From NCBI GenBank assembly GCA_030770535.1, contig JASVEC010000072.1:35324-99323 (forward strand): 64,000 nt of DNA. The letters run 5' to 3'. A program made the position numbers and the translations under genes. Position 1 is the first letter of the stretch. Each line of letters starts with the position of its first letter. This DNA comes from Batkoa obscura. Its lineage: Eukaryota > Entomophthoromycota > Entomophthoromycetes > Entomophthorales > Batkoaceae. This document shows positions 33,132-47,665 of this stretch, in pieces. The notes under the pieces were generated by a model. It was not told where the DNA came from. It saw nothing but the letters and a program-made list of their open reading frames with translations, and searched no databases.

Positions 33132-34676
33132 ATGAGCAACAGTTTGAATTTGAAAATTTGTAAATAAGTAGTATTAAAAAAATACTTTACCATCTTATAG
33201 ACAAAGATAAAATTAAGCTACTGACTTGTTGTAAAGAACGGAGTAGTCTAATAGTACCAATTCTATGGGAGTTCACGACCTCCGGTTATTATCACAAATA
33301 TAAAAATGAGGAAAGCTTTTGAGAAAATAGTTTTATACTAAATGTTTAGAACTTAAAAGATTTTCGAAAGTCAGTGTTTATCTTTCATGTACTCGAATAG
33401 TAGGAGCCATTGTTTACCTTTATGTATATATTTAAAGCATATACAATGTCTCTTTATATATTTTTATTGATGACATGGTAGCCAAGAAATATATAGATGC
33501 AAATAAAGTTGGTATTAACGAAGTCTTTAGAGATGTAAAATATTTGGATATCAATAGCACTAGTTTTATTGCCAACTATTACTTCACTAATTATTGAAAT
33601 TATTTATTATCACAATAAAATGCCACACTTTAAAAAGCTATTTAACAAATTTAGTCATTTAAAAATACTTAATTAAATGCTATCTTTTCTCTTAAGGGAT
33701 TTAACTTTTTTATTAAATGAACACTTCCCAGACAAAGGCATTAATTATTCAATATATAAACATAGAAAGTACAAAGAAGATATGTATAGATTTAAACAAT
33801 TATTCGCAGCTTAGAGTATTCTATATTTTAAACTACTACAAATTGACATCTATTGGGGTATTAAACTTAAAAACTTTGATAATAACTAGCATTAATCTAT
33901 CCAATACAACCATAAACAATAAAAGGATTCCCAAAATTGAATCAACCAGATTTCATTAAGTGTGATGAATTCTCGTCCGAAGCTTTATACATAATGCTTA
34001 ATATCAGCAATTACTCATTTAAATTTATTGATATATGACAATTCATTGTTTTTAATCATAGGAATCTTTGTTAGACAAAAAGATACCCAAGGAAATAATG
34101 GAAAAAATCCTTTTATTCGATCCATTCAATTAACTTATCTGGTCCCTATAATGTGATTTAGTCATGGTCTGATTTATTTTTATGCCAGATAAACAAAATA
34201 CTTAGACTTCAACTTTTCAAGAAATTAAAAATTGTGGAAATTTATCCAAAAGCAGATAATGATATGGGGATGTACTTTTGTTTGATAATTTTATTAATAA
34301 ATTTTCCCGCTCAAATAACGCTTGAAAGATAGAAAAAGTAATGAATCCAAAAAAATATCTTCATATAATAATTCTAAAGATTCAAAAGTTAACTTTAGAC
34401 CTTTAATTTTTCACATATAGGATGTTCCAGATTATACAACATTGAAGCAATTAGCTGTAGTTTTGAAACTAGTATGTTATTTTTAAGTAATATAATAGTG
34501 AGAAGTTAGACTTTCACAAACTTTACATTCAAGTGTATCATTCATTTAAAGTTAGATGAAAACATCTATTATATTACACTGCATTTTAAAAGTATAAAAA
34601 AGCTTAAGTTTGTAGCTTCAAAAGATGTGAATATTCATGCAAGATATAAAAATGATTTTAGGCTCATTTTTGTTTA
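33132..34676 (+). pseudogene. F-box/LRR protein gene, decayed, carries a MITE
   Basis: ATG at 33132 followed by early stops. Recognisable fragments of the family in order: an F-box relic with KLLTCCKE-like text near 33218, YSNSRSHCLPLCIYLKHIQ near 33392, LKTLIITSINLSNTTINN near 33866, a late LRR block near 34435, and an end resembling IKKLKFVASKDVNIHARYKND. MITE copy P is inserted at 34265. Many stops. Confidence 0.7.
34265..34363 (+). mobile_element. TA-target MITE, copy P
   Basis: TGGGGATGTACTTTTGTTTG at the left, AAAAAATATCTTCA at the right, TA at 34263-34264 and 34364-34365, within an F-box pseudogene. Confidence 0.85.
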
Positions 34677-35874
34677 AACCAAACTGACATAATATTGTTT
34701 ATCATCTAATAATATGTTTTAAAGCTTAAAATAACACTTAATATATCTCCTTTTAAAAACTAGAACTCATAGTTCCGCTTTACTTCCTTCAGCTTAGTCT
34801 TTTACTTCCCTTTTGTATCCTACTGCTTTGCGTCTTGCTCTATTTAATCACTCTTATTTTACTATTAGAAGCAAATCGTTCAGAGCTCATTGACATATTT
34901 AAATTATTAGAAACAAAGTCACTTTAAACTGCTTTTGAATTTGAACTATTTGATTCATATGTAGTTAATATCATATGTAAAAACATATAGTAAACTCTAT
35001 TATTTATGCTAAACAAATTTAAACTTAAGAGTGGAGAAAGGAATTATATTATCATGATGTGATTTCGAATAGCTAAACTATAAATAAAATATAATTTCGA
35101 ATAAAAATATTTAGAGCAGGACTTATTGCACTATCAAATTCCATAGTGTATAAGCCCATTTATTTTAAACCTTAAAAGATTATTTTTATTTATTAAAAAG
35201 TTCTTAATGGAGAAGTGAAGTTCGCTTTTTGAAAAACTATTAAAAAAGTTATTTGGAAGACATGTTTTTGTAAGAATTGCTTAATTTTTTAAATCCTATA
35301 TCTATAAAAAAGTGGTCAGATATCAAAACAAAAATAACATTAACATTTATAAACAGCTCCTGTCGCGTCAAAAAGTTATTATAAGTTCTTTTGCTCTTTT
35401 AATGTGATGTTTATAAAGCTTTTGGTTTTTTAAATAGGAAACAGCTGATATTATACAAAATCGAATACTATGATTATTAATAATAAATATACGAATCTCT
35501 AGAACTTTTACAAATTACAATTCAACCTTAGTTAAATTAGAAGTCAAACAAACTAAATTTAAACTAAGCCAATGAGACGTAGACACTACTCAATTGCTAG
35601 CCCAATAAAGTTTACAAGTAAAACCTGAGTAAAGTTGATTTTTAATTTCAAAAATTCCCTATAAGCAAGGGTAATAAAAACCGTTTAAACATAAAATTTG
35701 CAATCTATTTTTACTGAGTAAATTAACTTCCCCAAAAATTCGGTAACCCATTTAATTTGATACATATTTTATCATCTAGTTAAAACTTGAATTAAACTGT
35801 CCAACAAATTCAAACTTGAATTTTTTTAATTAATTCTATCATTTTTAACTTAAAACTTAGGGTTATACTTAAAC
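34677..35874. other. Intergenic, nothing recognised
   Basis: 1.2 kb of AT-rich spacer between the F-box cluster and the PP2C gene. No coding signal, repeat or RNA gene found by eye. Confidence 0.5.
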
Positions 35875-37324
35875 ATGGGCCAAACTTTATCCGCTCCCGT
35901 TACTGAAAAACATACCACTAATGGTTCAAACAACCGCTTTATATATGGTGCTTCCGCTATGCAAGGCTGGAGAGTTTGTAAGCAAAAAAGTAGTTGTATT
36001 ATGCACTAGCTAACGTTTCTCTATTTAGCTATGGAAGACGCTCATACCACGCTTTTAAATTTGAAAGAGGATAGTATTATGGGTTTCTTTGCTGTATTTG
36101 ACGGCCATGGTGGTAAGTTTATAATTCAATTATATAGTTTTTTTTAATAAAAAAACAAAAGGACAAAGTGCAGCTAAGTTTGCTGGTGTTCATTTAGCTG
36201 AAAGAATTCAAAAAGATCCTGGATTTTCTAAAGGAGAGTATTTAACTGCTATCAAAGGTGGTTACCTTGGTCTTGACTATGATCTTAAGACAGGTTTGTT
36301 TTTATCAATAACTATACTATGATTTGGCTAATTTTATACACTATCAGATCCTGATTTCTTAGAAGATGTTTCTGGATGTACCGCAGTGTGCGCTTTAATA
36401 ACCGATGATAACAGAATTTTTGTTGTAAGTAATTATAGGTAGACAAAATAGTAAACCTAATCATTTTAAGGGAAATGCTGGGGATTCTAGAGCTGTACTC
36501 AGTTCAAATGGAATCGTTAAAGAATTATCTTTTGATCATAAGCCTACCAATCCTAGTATAGTTTTCTAAAGTCTATTTTAAAATAACTCTAAATATTTTT
36601 TAGCTGAACATGATAGAATCTATCAAGCTGGAGGTTTTGTTGAATATGGAAGAGTTAATGGTATGTTATAGTATGATATAATTACAAATTATTAAAATGA
36701 TAAAAGGAAACCTTGCGTTATCTAGAGCAATTGGAGATTTTGAATTTAAACAAAACATGAGATTACCCGCTGAAGAACAAGCAGTAACTGGTAAAACAAT
36801 CAATTAAATTAATAATCGCTTTAATATCTATTAGCCAACCCTGATATTACTGAACATAAAATTACTGATGAAGATGAGTTTATTGTTATTGCTTGTGATG
36901 GTAAAAATGAGATTCCTTGTTTTTTATTAAGGCTAACCATTTAAAAGGTATTTGGGATTGTATGACTTCACAAGAAGTAATTACATTTGTTCGTGAACGT
37001 TTAGCTAAAGGGGATGAAATATCCAAAGTTGCTGAAGATCTCATGGACAACTGTTTAGCACCAGCTAGTGATTATGGAGGCCTTGGATGTGATAACATGA
37101 CAGTAGTTATTGTCGGACTTCTTAACGGAAATAGCGTAGAAGAATGGCAAAAAAAAATTGCAAATAGGACCCCAATAGCAGTACCATCTACTGAGTCAGT
37201 CGTTGAAGAAGTTAAACTTGAAAGCGAAAATGAAGGATCAAGCAGCACAGAACAGGTAGAAGATACTAACACCACCCAAAGCGAGGCCGTTAAGCAAGAG
37301 CCTGAAATCAAACCAGAGGAGTGA
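35875..37324 (+). CDS. PP2C serine/threonine phosphatase (Ptc2/Ptc3-like)
   Basis: Nine exons: 35875-35977, 36029-36112, 36162-36293, 36348-36424, 36471-36555, 36604-36660, 36707-36790, 36835-36900, 36948-37324; 354 residues. MGQTLSAPV begins with a potential N-myristoylation glycine. Metal-binding and core motifs: [82 protein letters not shown]. It dephosphorylates stress-MAPK and checkpoint substrates in yeast. The C-terminal 70 residues are acidic, Ser/Thr-rich and presumably disordered. Four of the eight introns end in AAG, each followed by G. Confidence 0.92.
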
Positions 37325-38246
37325 TCACAAGGACAACTTTTTAATATCCGGAATAACGATTCATATAAAAGATTAGAAAATCGTGCTAAATTACGTAATT
37401 TACTTGCCATATTTTTAAATAGTGAGATTTTTGCACCAAACTTTATCATTAATGTCATTAACTTTAAATTTTGTGGTACTGAAACTATTTTTTGATTTTT
37501 TTTACGATTGTTTTTTGTTTTAGGATCAAGTATAAGTCAAGTTAATAGTAAATTATATAAATACACTAACAGAGTTTAAATTAATGATATTTATAAAGAA
37601 AGTAATAGCGTTAAAAAGTGTACCAAAGTTAAAAAACTTTGAAAATAATTTTTTTAAACAGCTATAAAAACAAATACTAGTTACATATAGTTTAGATTGA
37701 CATTTTTAATATAAAAATGAATTAGCTAACTGTTAAACATAGAAAAATTATTTGTTTATAGTTTTAGTAGAATTACCTATTATAGTTTTGTATTAATAAA
37801 ACAGTATTATTATAAATATGTGCATGTTAACTTTTTCGTCTTTTATAAAAATTGATTTCAAAAACTTTGCTAATTAAAATTCGCTTTTAGATTCTATTTA
37901 CTAAGCAGTTTATAATTGCCATTAACTAAATTTTAAAATCATAGTAATAGTGTAACGACTAAAGAGGTCATATACAATAGATTTATTATGTTAGATATTT
38001 GATTTTAATTAACTCAAATAAAATTAAATATATATTAAGATAATTTATAAATATATTGTTCTAAACTATTATTTTTATTATAATGGATATCATGAAAAAT
38101 ATCTTATCACATTATTACACATTAATTCAGCCATTAAACTTCCCACATTTAAAATAATATGAAATAAACTTCATTTAAAGAATAACACAAGTTTAAGAAT
38201 ATAAAAAAAAGCTCTTAAAAATGACTATGCAATTCTTTGATTTAAA
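37325..38246. other. Intergenic, nothing recognised
   Basis: AT-rich spacer between PP2C and methionine aminopeptidase 2; no element or gene seen. Confidence 0.5.
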
Positions 38247-41308
<3,062 letters not shown>

Positions 41309-42583
41309 TTAATTCTTTGGTGGATTAATATAGAGCAACTTGTTTGGGGACTTTTTAGGGATATCATTAAGAGTATCTTTGATAGCAAGGTCAATAAGCT
41401 TCTTTTTAAGTTCAGCTGGAGAAGGTGTTTTTTCTTCAAGTGATAAAAGGTAGGCAAGAGCACCAGCTACATGTGGAGAAGCCATTGAAGTTCCGGAAAT
41501 AGTGTTAGTAGCAGATTTGCTTCCACGCCAGATAGAGTCAATGTCTTTACCTGGGGCAAAGATATCAGTACAGTCACCCCAATTAGAAAACCATGCACGT
41601 TCATCATTAATAGTAGTAGCACCAACAGTGACTGCGTTTTCAGCAGAAGCTGGGGAATAGTTACAGGCATCTTCATCATCATTACCAGCAGCAACAGCAA
41701 AGTTAAGTCCAGAGTCGACAGCAGCATTAACGGCTTGATTTAAAGCGCGAGAGTATCCACCACCAAGGGACATATTAGCAACACTACCCTTATGAGTTTT
41801 GCCGCTTTTCCTTGCTTGACGTTCTTCTTCTTTGGCAGCCTTGGCAGCCCATTCAACCCCTTTGACTACATCTGACATTGAACCTGAACCATTGGAACGA
41901 AGTACTTTGACGGCAACAACCTTTGCTTTCTTAGCTACACCATATCTTTTACCGGCAATGGTACCAGCACAATGAGAACCGTGGCCATTGCCATCCTCAT
42001 CTGGATCACCTTGTGGGATAGTAGCGCCCCATTCGGCACGTCCTTCAAAATCTTCATGTTGGTAGTTTACACCTGTATCAATTACATAGGCAGTAACATT
42101 GGCTCCTGCTCTTTCATCATAAATATATTTGTTGAAGGTACCAAAAGAAAGGTGATCTACATGGGAAATACGGGCTAAACCCCATGGTGCACCTCTTTCA
42201 AGTTTGTTAGTACGTACAATTGAATCTTGTTCAACGTAATCGACTTCTGGAGAGCGACGGATTAAATCAACAAGCTCTTTGTCAAATTTTCCAGAGTATC
42301 CGTTTAATTCATTATGATAATAAACGTGATTTAGTTTATTAGTGTTGGCCTTACCGGTTAACGAGTTAGCCTTGGTGATCATACTGTTAAGGGTATTGAA
42401 ATGACCATCGATAGCATTGAATTTGGCATCATTCTTAAACATTACAATGTAATGATCAGGAATAGCTTCATTCTTTGGGAGGTGGATGGAGGTTAAAAAT
42501 TCTTCAGCAACATCAAAGATGTCAGCTAAGGAAACGGAGGAGAATAAAATAGTTGTGAGTGTAAAAGCGTGGTTAAATTTCAT
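41309..42583 (-). CDS. Secreted subtilisin-like serine protease (proteinase K family, S8A)
   Basis: Single exon. The start chosen is the ATG at 42583 (424 residues), because MKFNHAFTLTTILFSSVSLA is a good signal peptide; an in-frame ATG 27 nt upstream would add nine hydrophobic residues. Propeptide of the inhibitor I9 type (DHYIVMFKNDAKFNAIDGHF, ending VDYVEQDSIV) is followed by the mature enzyme from about APWGLARISH. Catalytic triad: Asp in YVIDTGVN, His in GNGHGSHCAGT, Ser in SGTSMASPHVAG. Oxyanion Asn in AAGNDDED. In entomopathogenic and saprobic fungi this family digests cuticle and protein substrates. Absence of introns contrasts with most neighbours. Confidence 0.95.
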   Translation of the reverse strand: MKFNHAFTLTTILFSSVSLADIFDVAEEFLTSIHLPKNEAIPDHYIVMFKNDAKFNAIDGHFNTLNSMITKANSLTGKANTNKLNHVYYHNELNGYSGKFDKELVDLIRRSPEVDYVEQDSIVRTNKLERGAPWGLARISHVDHLSFGTFNKYIYDERAGANVTAYVIDTGVNYQHEDFEGRAEWGATIPQGDPDEDGNGHGSHCAGTIAGKRYGVAKKAKVVAVKVLRSNGSGSMSDVVKGVEWAAKAAKEEERQARKSGKTHKGSVANMSLGGGYSRALNQAVNAAVDSGLNFAVAAGNDDEDACNYSPASAENAVTVGATTINDERAWFSNWGDCTDIFAPGKDIDSIWRGSKSATNTISGTSMASPHVAGALAYLLSLEEKTPSPAELKKKLIDLAIKDTLNDIPKKSPNKLLYINPPKN

Positions 42584-42630
42584 TACAAAAAAAACAAATA
42601 AAATTTTCAATCAAAGGATAAGTTCTACTT

Positions 42631-42637
42631 TTTATAC
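42631..42637 (-). promoter_or_regulatory. Probable TATA box of the subtilisin gene
   Basis: TATAAAA on the minus strand, about 50 bp upstream of the chosen ATG, in the context GAGTATAAAAAGTAG. The surrounding sequence is less AT-rich than average, so the motif stands out. Confidence 0.5.
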
Positions 42638-43550
42638 TCCACTTTTGCTTGGTTAAGTTTTCTATGTGACGTCTTATTTGCATTAATTTTCTAACCCCTC
42701 AATAGCGAAATATGATTGGTAGTTAATGAAATTTCTCTCCATTTTGGTGGATTACAATGCTTTAAATCAGCTGATTTTATTTAGCTGAGTATTGACCCCT
42801 ACATTGAAATTTTAATTGATTTTGCATTACCGATAGACATCAAAAGCTTAGTTTGCAAACCCTTAAATTAAAAGAAGGGAGTCTTCATAACAGCTAAGGA
42901 ATACACATGACATTAGCTTTAATTTATCACTTAATCCTGAAGGTGTATTATTGCTTGTTGGCAAGGTTTAATATTATAAAGGTTAATAATGATTATATTT
43001 ATAATCAAACAATCTGCTATTAGCCGAAAAGAATTAATCCGTTACTAGGATTATTATATATTACTCATATGGTTTAAGCATTATTATACTACCAATTAAT
43101 TTAAACAATTTAAAATTTAGTACAATTAATGATTGAAACACATATAAGAGATAACTTGAAACATCTTCGTCTTATCGAAACCACTAAACTTTAATTAAAT
43201 AATGCTTTATAAATATATTTTAGTTATAAGTATAGTATCTTAAATATAATTTTATTAGCTCTACTTTACTTCAGTAAAAAATAGCATCAAGCTCATGTGT
43301 ACATTATCTAGCCCAATACTATTTTGCTATAGTATATCAAAACTCTAGTTTTAATTAGTTTAAAGTATTTAACCTGAAATACTCCACTAAAGTTATTACA
43401 ACCTCGATTGAAATTTAGGCTACTTGTTTCAGAACATAATTTTTAAATTCATATATCTAAAAATTTTCGCCAATCATTTTAGTTCAAAATATTAACTTTT
43501 TTAATACCTTTTTTGATCTTTTTTACAATTTTCTATTTAACTCTAAAAAA
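42638..43550. other. Divergent intergenic region, nothing else recognised
   Basis: Spacer between subtilisin (-) and the Pkr1-like gene (+). The first ~250 bp contain less AT and may carry subtilisin regulatory sites; none can be named. Confidence 0.45.
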
Positions 43551-44006
43551 ATGGACGAAACTATTCAAAAAGGTAGCTAGCAATATAATGCCTTGTAACA
43601 AATGAATTTATATTAAGAGCGAAATATAGAAACCAGAACAAGTAAAATCATGACTGAATTATGGGAGTCTATAATTGTAGGCGGTGTAAATAATTCTGTA
43701 ATGTTGATTATGAATCTTAGCTTTTTATTCCTATTCCTCTCATTATTATTGCTTTTGTATGTTACTTCCGGAAATTATCATGTCATGGGACTAATATTTA
43801 TTGCTTTTTGTCTATTTGCATCTATTAATTGGTAAATAGTAATTTTCAACATAAAATTTTAATTTACATATAGGTTTATATTCGAAATGAATGTGATTAA
43901 AGCTAAGGAGATAAACGAAAAGATTCAAAATGAGGAGAAAGCTGAAGTAAAACCAACTAAAAATGAAAAGAAAAATTTTAAGAGAAGAAGCAAAAAGGCT
44001 CCATGA
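43551..44006 (+). CDS. PKR1: V-ATPase assembly factor Pkr1-like
   Basis: Join 43551-43572, 43618-43831, 43874-44006; 122 residues, frame closes. Two TM segments follow the family opening WESIIVGGVNNSVM: SFLFLFLSLLLLLYVTS and YHVMGLIFIAFCLFASINWF. The INWF motif and a basic, charged C-terminal tail (KKNFKRRSKKAP) match the fungal Pkr1 pattern. In yeast it is an ER membrane protein needed to assemble the V0 sector of the vacuolar ATPase. The first exon is only 22 nt; an internal ATG at 43650 would give a shorter protein that starts nearer the usual family N-terminus. Confidence 0.8.
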
Positions 44007-44090
44007 ATAAAGAAAAGATACATAATTTAGTATTCATTTTTTAGTATGATATTTTTATTATAGGCTATAATTTGGATAACATTAAACTAT

Positions 44091-45682
44091 TTACTCTTTT
44101 ACTGTGTAGACTGCGATCGATCCTCCTTCTGCATAAAACTCACCCCAACCTTCTTCATCAATAGTTACTTCTTGATTACAAAAGCCCATTAAATCAACCC
44201 ATATTTGACCTTTTTTATGCTCACCTACAAACATACGCTTACTGCCTTTATCTGAAGAGCACAAAACAGTTGCTAGCCCTTGAGGATGTTCATCATCACC
44301 TTGTCTTACCCAGCCAATAGTATCATGGTGATCAAAATAATCATTTTGTTCACCATAAGCATAATTTTTTCTTGCTTTCAAGAGTTTGCTTATAATATCG
44401 AATTTGCCATCAATAGGGTTATCTCCACTAATTTCATATAAATCGCCATAGAATATACATGGATATCCATCTTGACGTAATAATATCAAACTATATGCGT
44501 GAGGTTTGAACCAGTCTTCTACCCAAGATTCTAAAGATTCACCAGGTTGAGAATCATGGTTGTCTATCAAAGTTGATAAATATATTAATAACTTCATAAT
44601 AAGGCTACTTACCGACAAAGGTCACAGCATTTATAGGGTTAACTTGAGCTAAAGTACCTTCAAATATCTTTGAAATATCATAACCTTTACCATTTTTGGA
44701 TGCTTCCATAAAATTGAAATGTAAGGGAACATCAAATAAAGATAGTTGACCTTGATGGAAGTCAATATATTTTGATGCCTCTTCAAGTGAATCTTTCCAA
44801 TATTCACCAACTACAAAGAAATTGTCGTTCTTCTTTCTTACTTCATTTAGCATATCTTTTATAAATTTAGCATCAATATGTTTTAAGGCATCTAGACGGA
44901 ATCCGCTTAAATCTAACGTATCTACTATCCAGTTACAAAAATTTAATAAGTCTTTGCGTACATCTGGATGGTCATGATCAACTACAATTTAACAGGTAAG
45001 TAAATGTTACGTTGACGTTAAGTTACTTACTATCTGCTCCCATTAAATAATCATAGTTTCCTTTTTCTTTGTCAACCCTATTGGCCTATGTAAAAGATAA
45101 ATAAACATCAAATCATTGGTATATCATTATTACCCAGTCTTTATTTTCACCCAAAATACGATAAATTCCCTTTTGACCATTTTCTTGATTATAATCTGTA
45201 CCTGTAAAGTGATTAAAATTCCACTTAAAATCGGAGTATTTATTGTCTCGGTTTTTAAATTCAAATTTAGTCCATCCCTTAATATCATGTGGCTCACTAA
45301 TAACTTTATTTCTATCTTCTTCATCAACTAATTCTGCTTTAAATAATTCAGTATCATCTGCCCCTAACTTATGGTTTAATACTAGATCAGCATAGACTTG
45401 AATGCCATTCTCTTTAAGTGCTGTTACGGCATTGATAAGCTCTTCTTTGGTACCATACTTTGTTCTTACTGTGCCCTTTTGATCAAACTCTCCCAAGTCC
45501 CATAAATCATATATACCATAACCTACATCATTGTCACTACTTCCTTTTGTTGGTGGTGGAATCCATATCCCAGTAATACCAAGTTCTTTGAATTCCTCAA
45601 CTTTACTTTTTAATAAGTTCCAGTGTTTACCAGTGTTTGGTAAATGCCACTCAAAAAACTGAATCATTGTATTGTTACCCAT
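44091..45682 (-). CDS. Alpha-amylase, bacterial-type GH13 (GH13_5-like)
   Basis: Exons on the minus strand: 45682-45134, 45085-45031, 44981-44613, 44563-44091; 481 residues. The family opening NNTMIQFFEWHLPNTGKHWN and the blocks GITGIWIPPPTKG, GYGIYDLWDLGEF, YADLVLNHKLGAD are those of bacterial cytoplasmic and liquefying alpha-amylases. Catalytic residues: nucleophile Asp in SGFRLDALKHI, acid Glu in FFVVGEYW, Asp in FVDNHDSQPG. No signal peptide, so probably intracellular, hydrolysing glycogen-like alpha-1,4-glucan. Three short spliceosomal introns show it is a fungal nuclear gene. Similar GH13_5 genes exist in other fungi, so any transfer from bacteria would be old. Confidence 0.93.
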
Positions 45683-46065
45683 CCTTTTAAACTTTATTTT
45701 TTTATTAAATTCATTGCTATCAGTCTTTCGTTTTTATTATATACTCTTTTTCTCAACTTGATTACGTCTTAATACTACTTTTTTATTAACTTAAATAAGT
45801 AAATTAACTTGATTATCCAAAGTAATGGTGACGAAATTTTCATTTTGACTATCTTAAAAACCTCAACTTTAATATTGTGTTCTTTGTTATCTTTATGATT
45901 GGATAGTATTTTATAAGTTAATTTAATACTATAAAATAGTATTACGTTATCTTTCATTTAATACATATGAGTTAAAATTGAATATATCACTAGACTTCAT
46001 TTTAAAACAATATGGTAGAAACATGAATTGTACCAAATCTCAAAAATTAGACTCAAAATTCGATT

Positions 46066-46157
46066 TGGGGATATATTTTAAGAATTTTATTAACAACCTT
46101 TCTACTCAAATAATGCTCAAAAACGAAAAAGTAATGAAGTCAAAAGAAACATCCCCA
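46066..46157 (+). mobile_element. TA-target MITE, copy R
   Basis: TGGGGATATATTTTAAG at the left (shortened, lacking the TTTTTGTG part), centre TCTACTCAAATAATGC, right end GAAACATCCCCA. The flanks are TT on both sides rather than TA. Confidence 0.75.
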
Positions 46158-46784
46158 TTTCTTAACTAATAATTGGAATTTAATGTCTTTTAGACTATAT
46201 TATATGTATATACAAGTTAAACTTTACTATTTATTATAAAAATAAAAAGAATGTGCAAATAATAAAAAACACAACAGTTTCTCATTAATTGTAAATAGTT
46301 TAAATTTTGCTTAATTTGAAAGTAAAATATTATAAGATATAATATTTTCTGTAAATGATACTGTAGAGGAGCTTGTTTATATGTAATTTAAGAAAAAAAC
46401 GTATGTTTTGAGTTTGTTTAGTCCAAAGTACTGAAAATGCAAAGCTATCAAATTGTAAATTAAAATAGAATGTAAAGTTCAAAATATGAATTTCGAAGTC
46501 TCAAAGTAAATCATTTTCTAAATTTAAAATTTAAAATTTAAAATGTAATTTAAAACATAATTTTATGCCATACGACGGCAGTTTTTATATTGTAATACTA
46601 TAAGATATAAAACTTAATAAGATTACCTTGATATAACTTAATAAAAATCATGAAATAAAAAACCAAGGGTTTATTCGGCATAATACTTATTTAACAGTAT
46701 TTCAATTTTATTTAATTGGTTTCAGGTATCATTACAAATATATGTAATATTCAAACTTTAAAAAAGCTGTCAAAGCCATCAAAC

Positions 46785-46845
46785 ATATACCAAATATATA
46801 TCAAGTATATATCATATATATATCAAATATATATAATTTATTGTA
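46785..46845. repeat. Short tandem repeat, ATATATATCAA-type units
   Basis: Four or five imperfect units of about 11-12 bp (CAAATATATAT, CAAGTATATAT, CATATATATAT, CAAATATATAT). Confidence 0.65.
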
Positions 46846-47103
46846 TTAAATAAAAGGGGCATTCTATTAATTGTGATTATCACCTATATTTTGTGCTATA
46901 TTTGATTATCATCCTTAGTTAATATCTTACAACGCTATTATTATTAAATCAGTAAAACTGTTTGCTGTTACATTAAAATTTGGCAGGTATTTTTGTATAA
47001 TTGAATTGAATAAACATAATATTGTTTACATTATTCTCAAAAATTATAATTAATTTATTTACAATAAGGTTAACTGCCTTAGGTTCTATTAATGATAATT
47101 ATT

Positions 47104-47665
47104 TTAGACAGCTGAAGTTACACCACTTGATTTGTTCATCATAGGAGCAGGCATTTTGACAGAAGGTGCGGCAAATTGTAAAATAACGTAAACAATACCG
47201 AGTCCTAACGTCAAAAGTCCACCTAAAAGTTGGAACCATTCGGGTCCTAACATCAATGCACATAAGCTATATACTTTAGTAAATTTGAATAAAACATAGT
47301 GAATAAAATACTTACAATATGTAGACTGTTATTTTTTATAAATAAAATTAAATAGTAAGTAAAAATATTTAAAGTTTAAATTAAACTTACAAAGTCCACG
47401 TCCAAGTGGATAAAACAAGAATGCACAGTAACTTGAAATTGGCTCTGGTTTATGTAATTCGAGTAGTAATATAACTATACCAAATACACTATAAAACTAT
47501 TTTAGGCTATAATCATGATACACAATAATAAACTTACATTGAATAAATGGCAAGGATGACATTGGAAAATGATATAAAGAAAAATCTTTGAATCCCAATG
47601 ATAATAAGGATGACACCAATGATGATATTTAAGATACGTAATGTTATATCAGTGATTCTGGACAT
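47104..47665 (-). CDS. COPI-associated / Tvp15-like Golgi membrane protein
   Basis: Exons on the minus strand: 47665-47538, 47488-47391, 47325-47316 (10-nt microexon), 47266-47104; 132 residues. Four hydrophobic segments: ILNIIIGVILIIIGIQRFFF, NVILAIYSIVFGIVILLLE, SYCAFLFYPLGRGLFYIF and WFQLLGGLLTLGLGIVYVIL. The block FLFYPLGRGLFYIFLCAL is typical of the COPI-associated protein family, which includes yeast Tvp15 of late Golgi vesicles. The C-terminus is a short hydrophilic tail. The microexon encodes only FYI, yet splitting it keeps the frame and the family motif, which supports the splice model. Confidence 0.75.

Larger units (their letters stand above)
45683..47103. other. Intergenic with MITE R and an AT repeat
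   Basis: Holds MITE copy R and the short tandem repeat at 46785-46845. The frame at 45978-46169 runs through the MITE and is not a gene. Confidence 0.55.

Noticed and set aside
45978-46169. 63-codon frame near the amylase
   Set aside because: Runs through MITE copy R; no independent signal.
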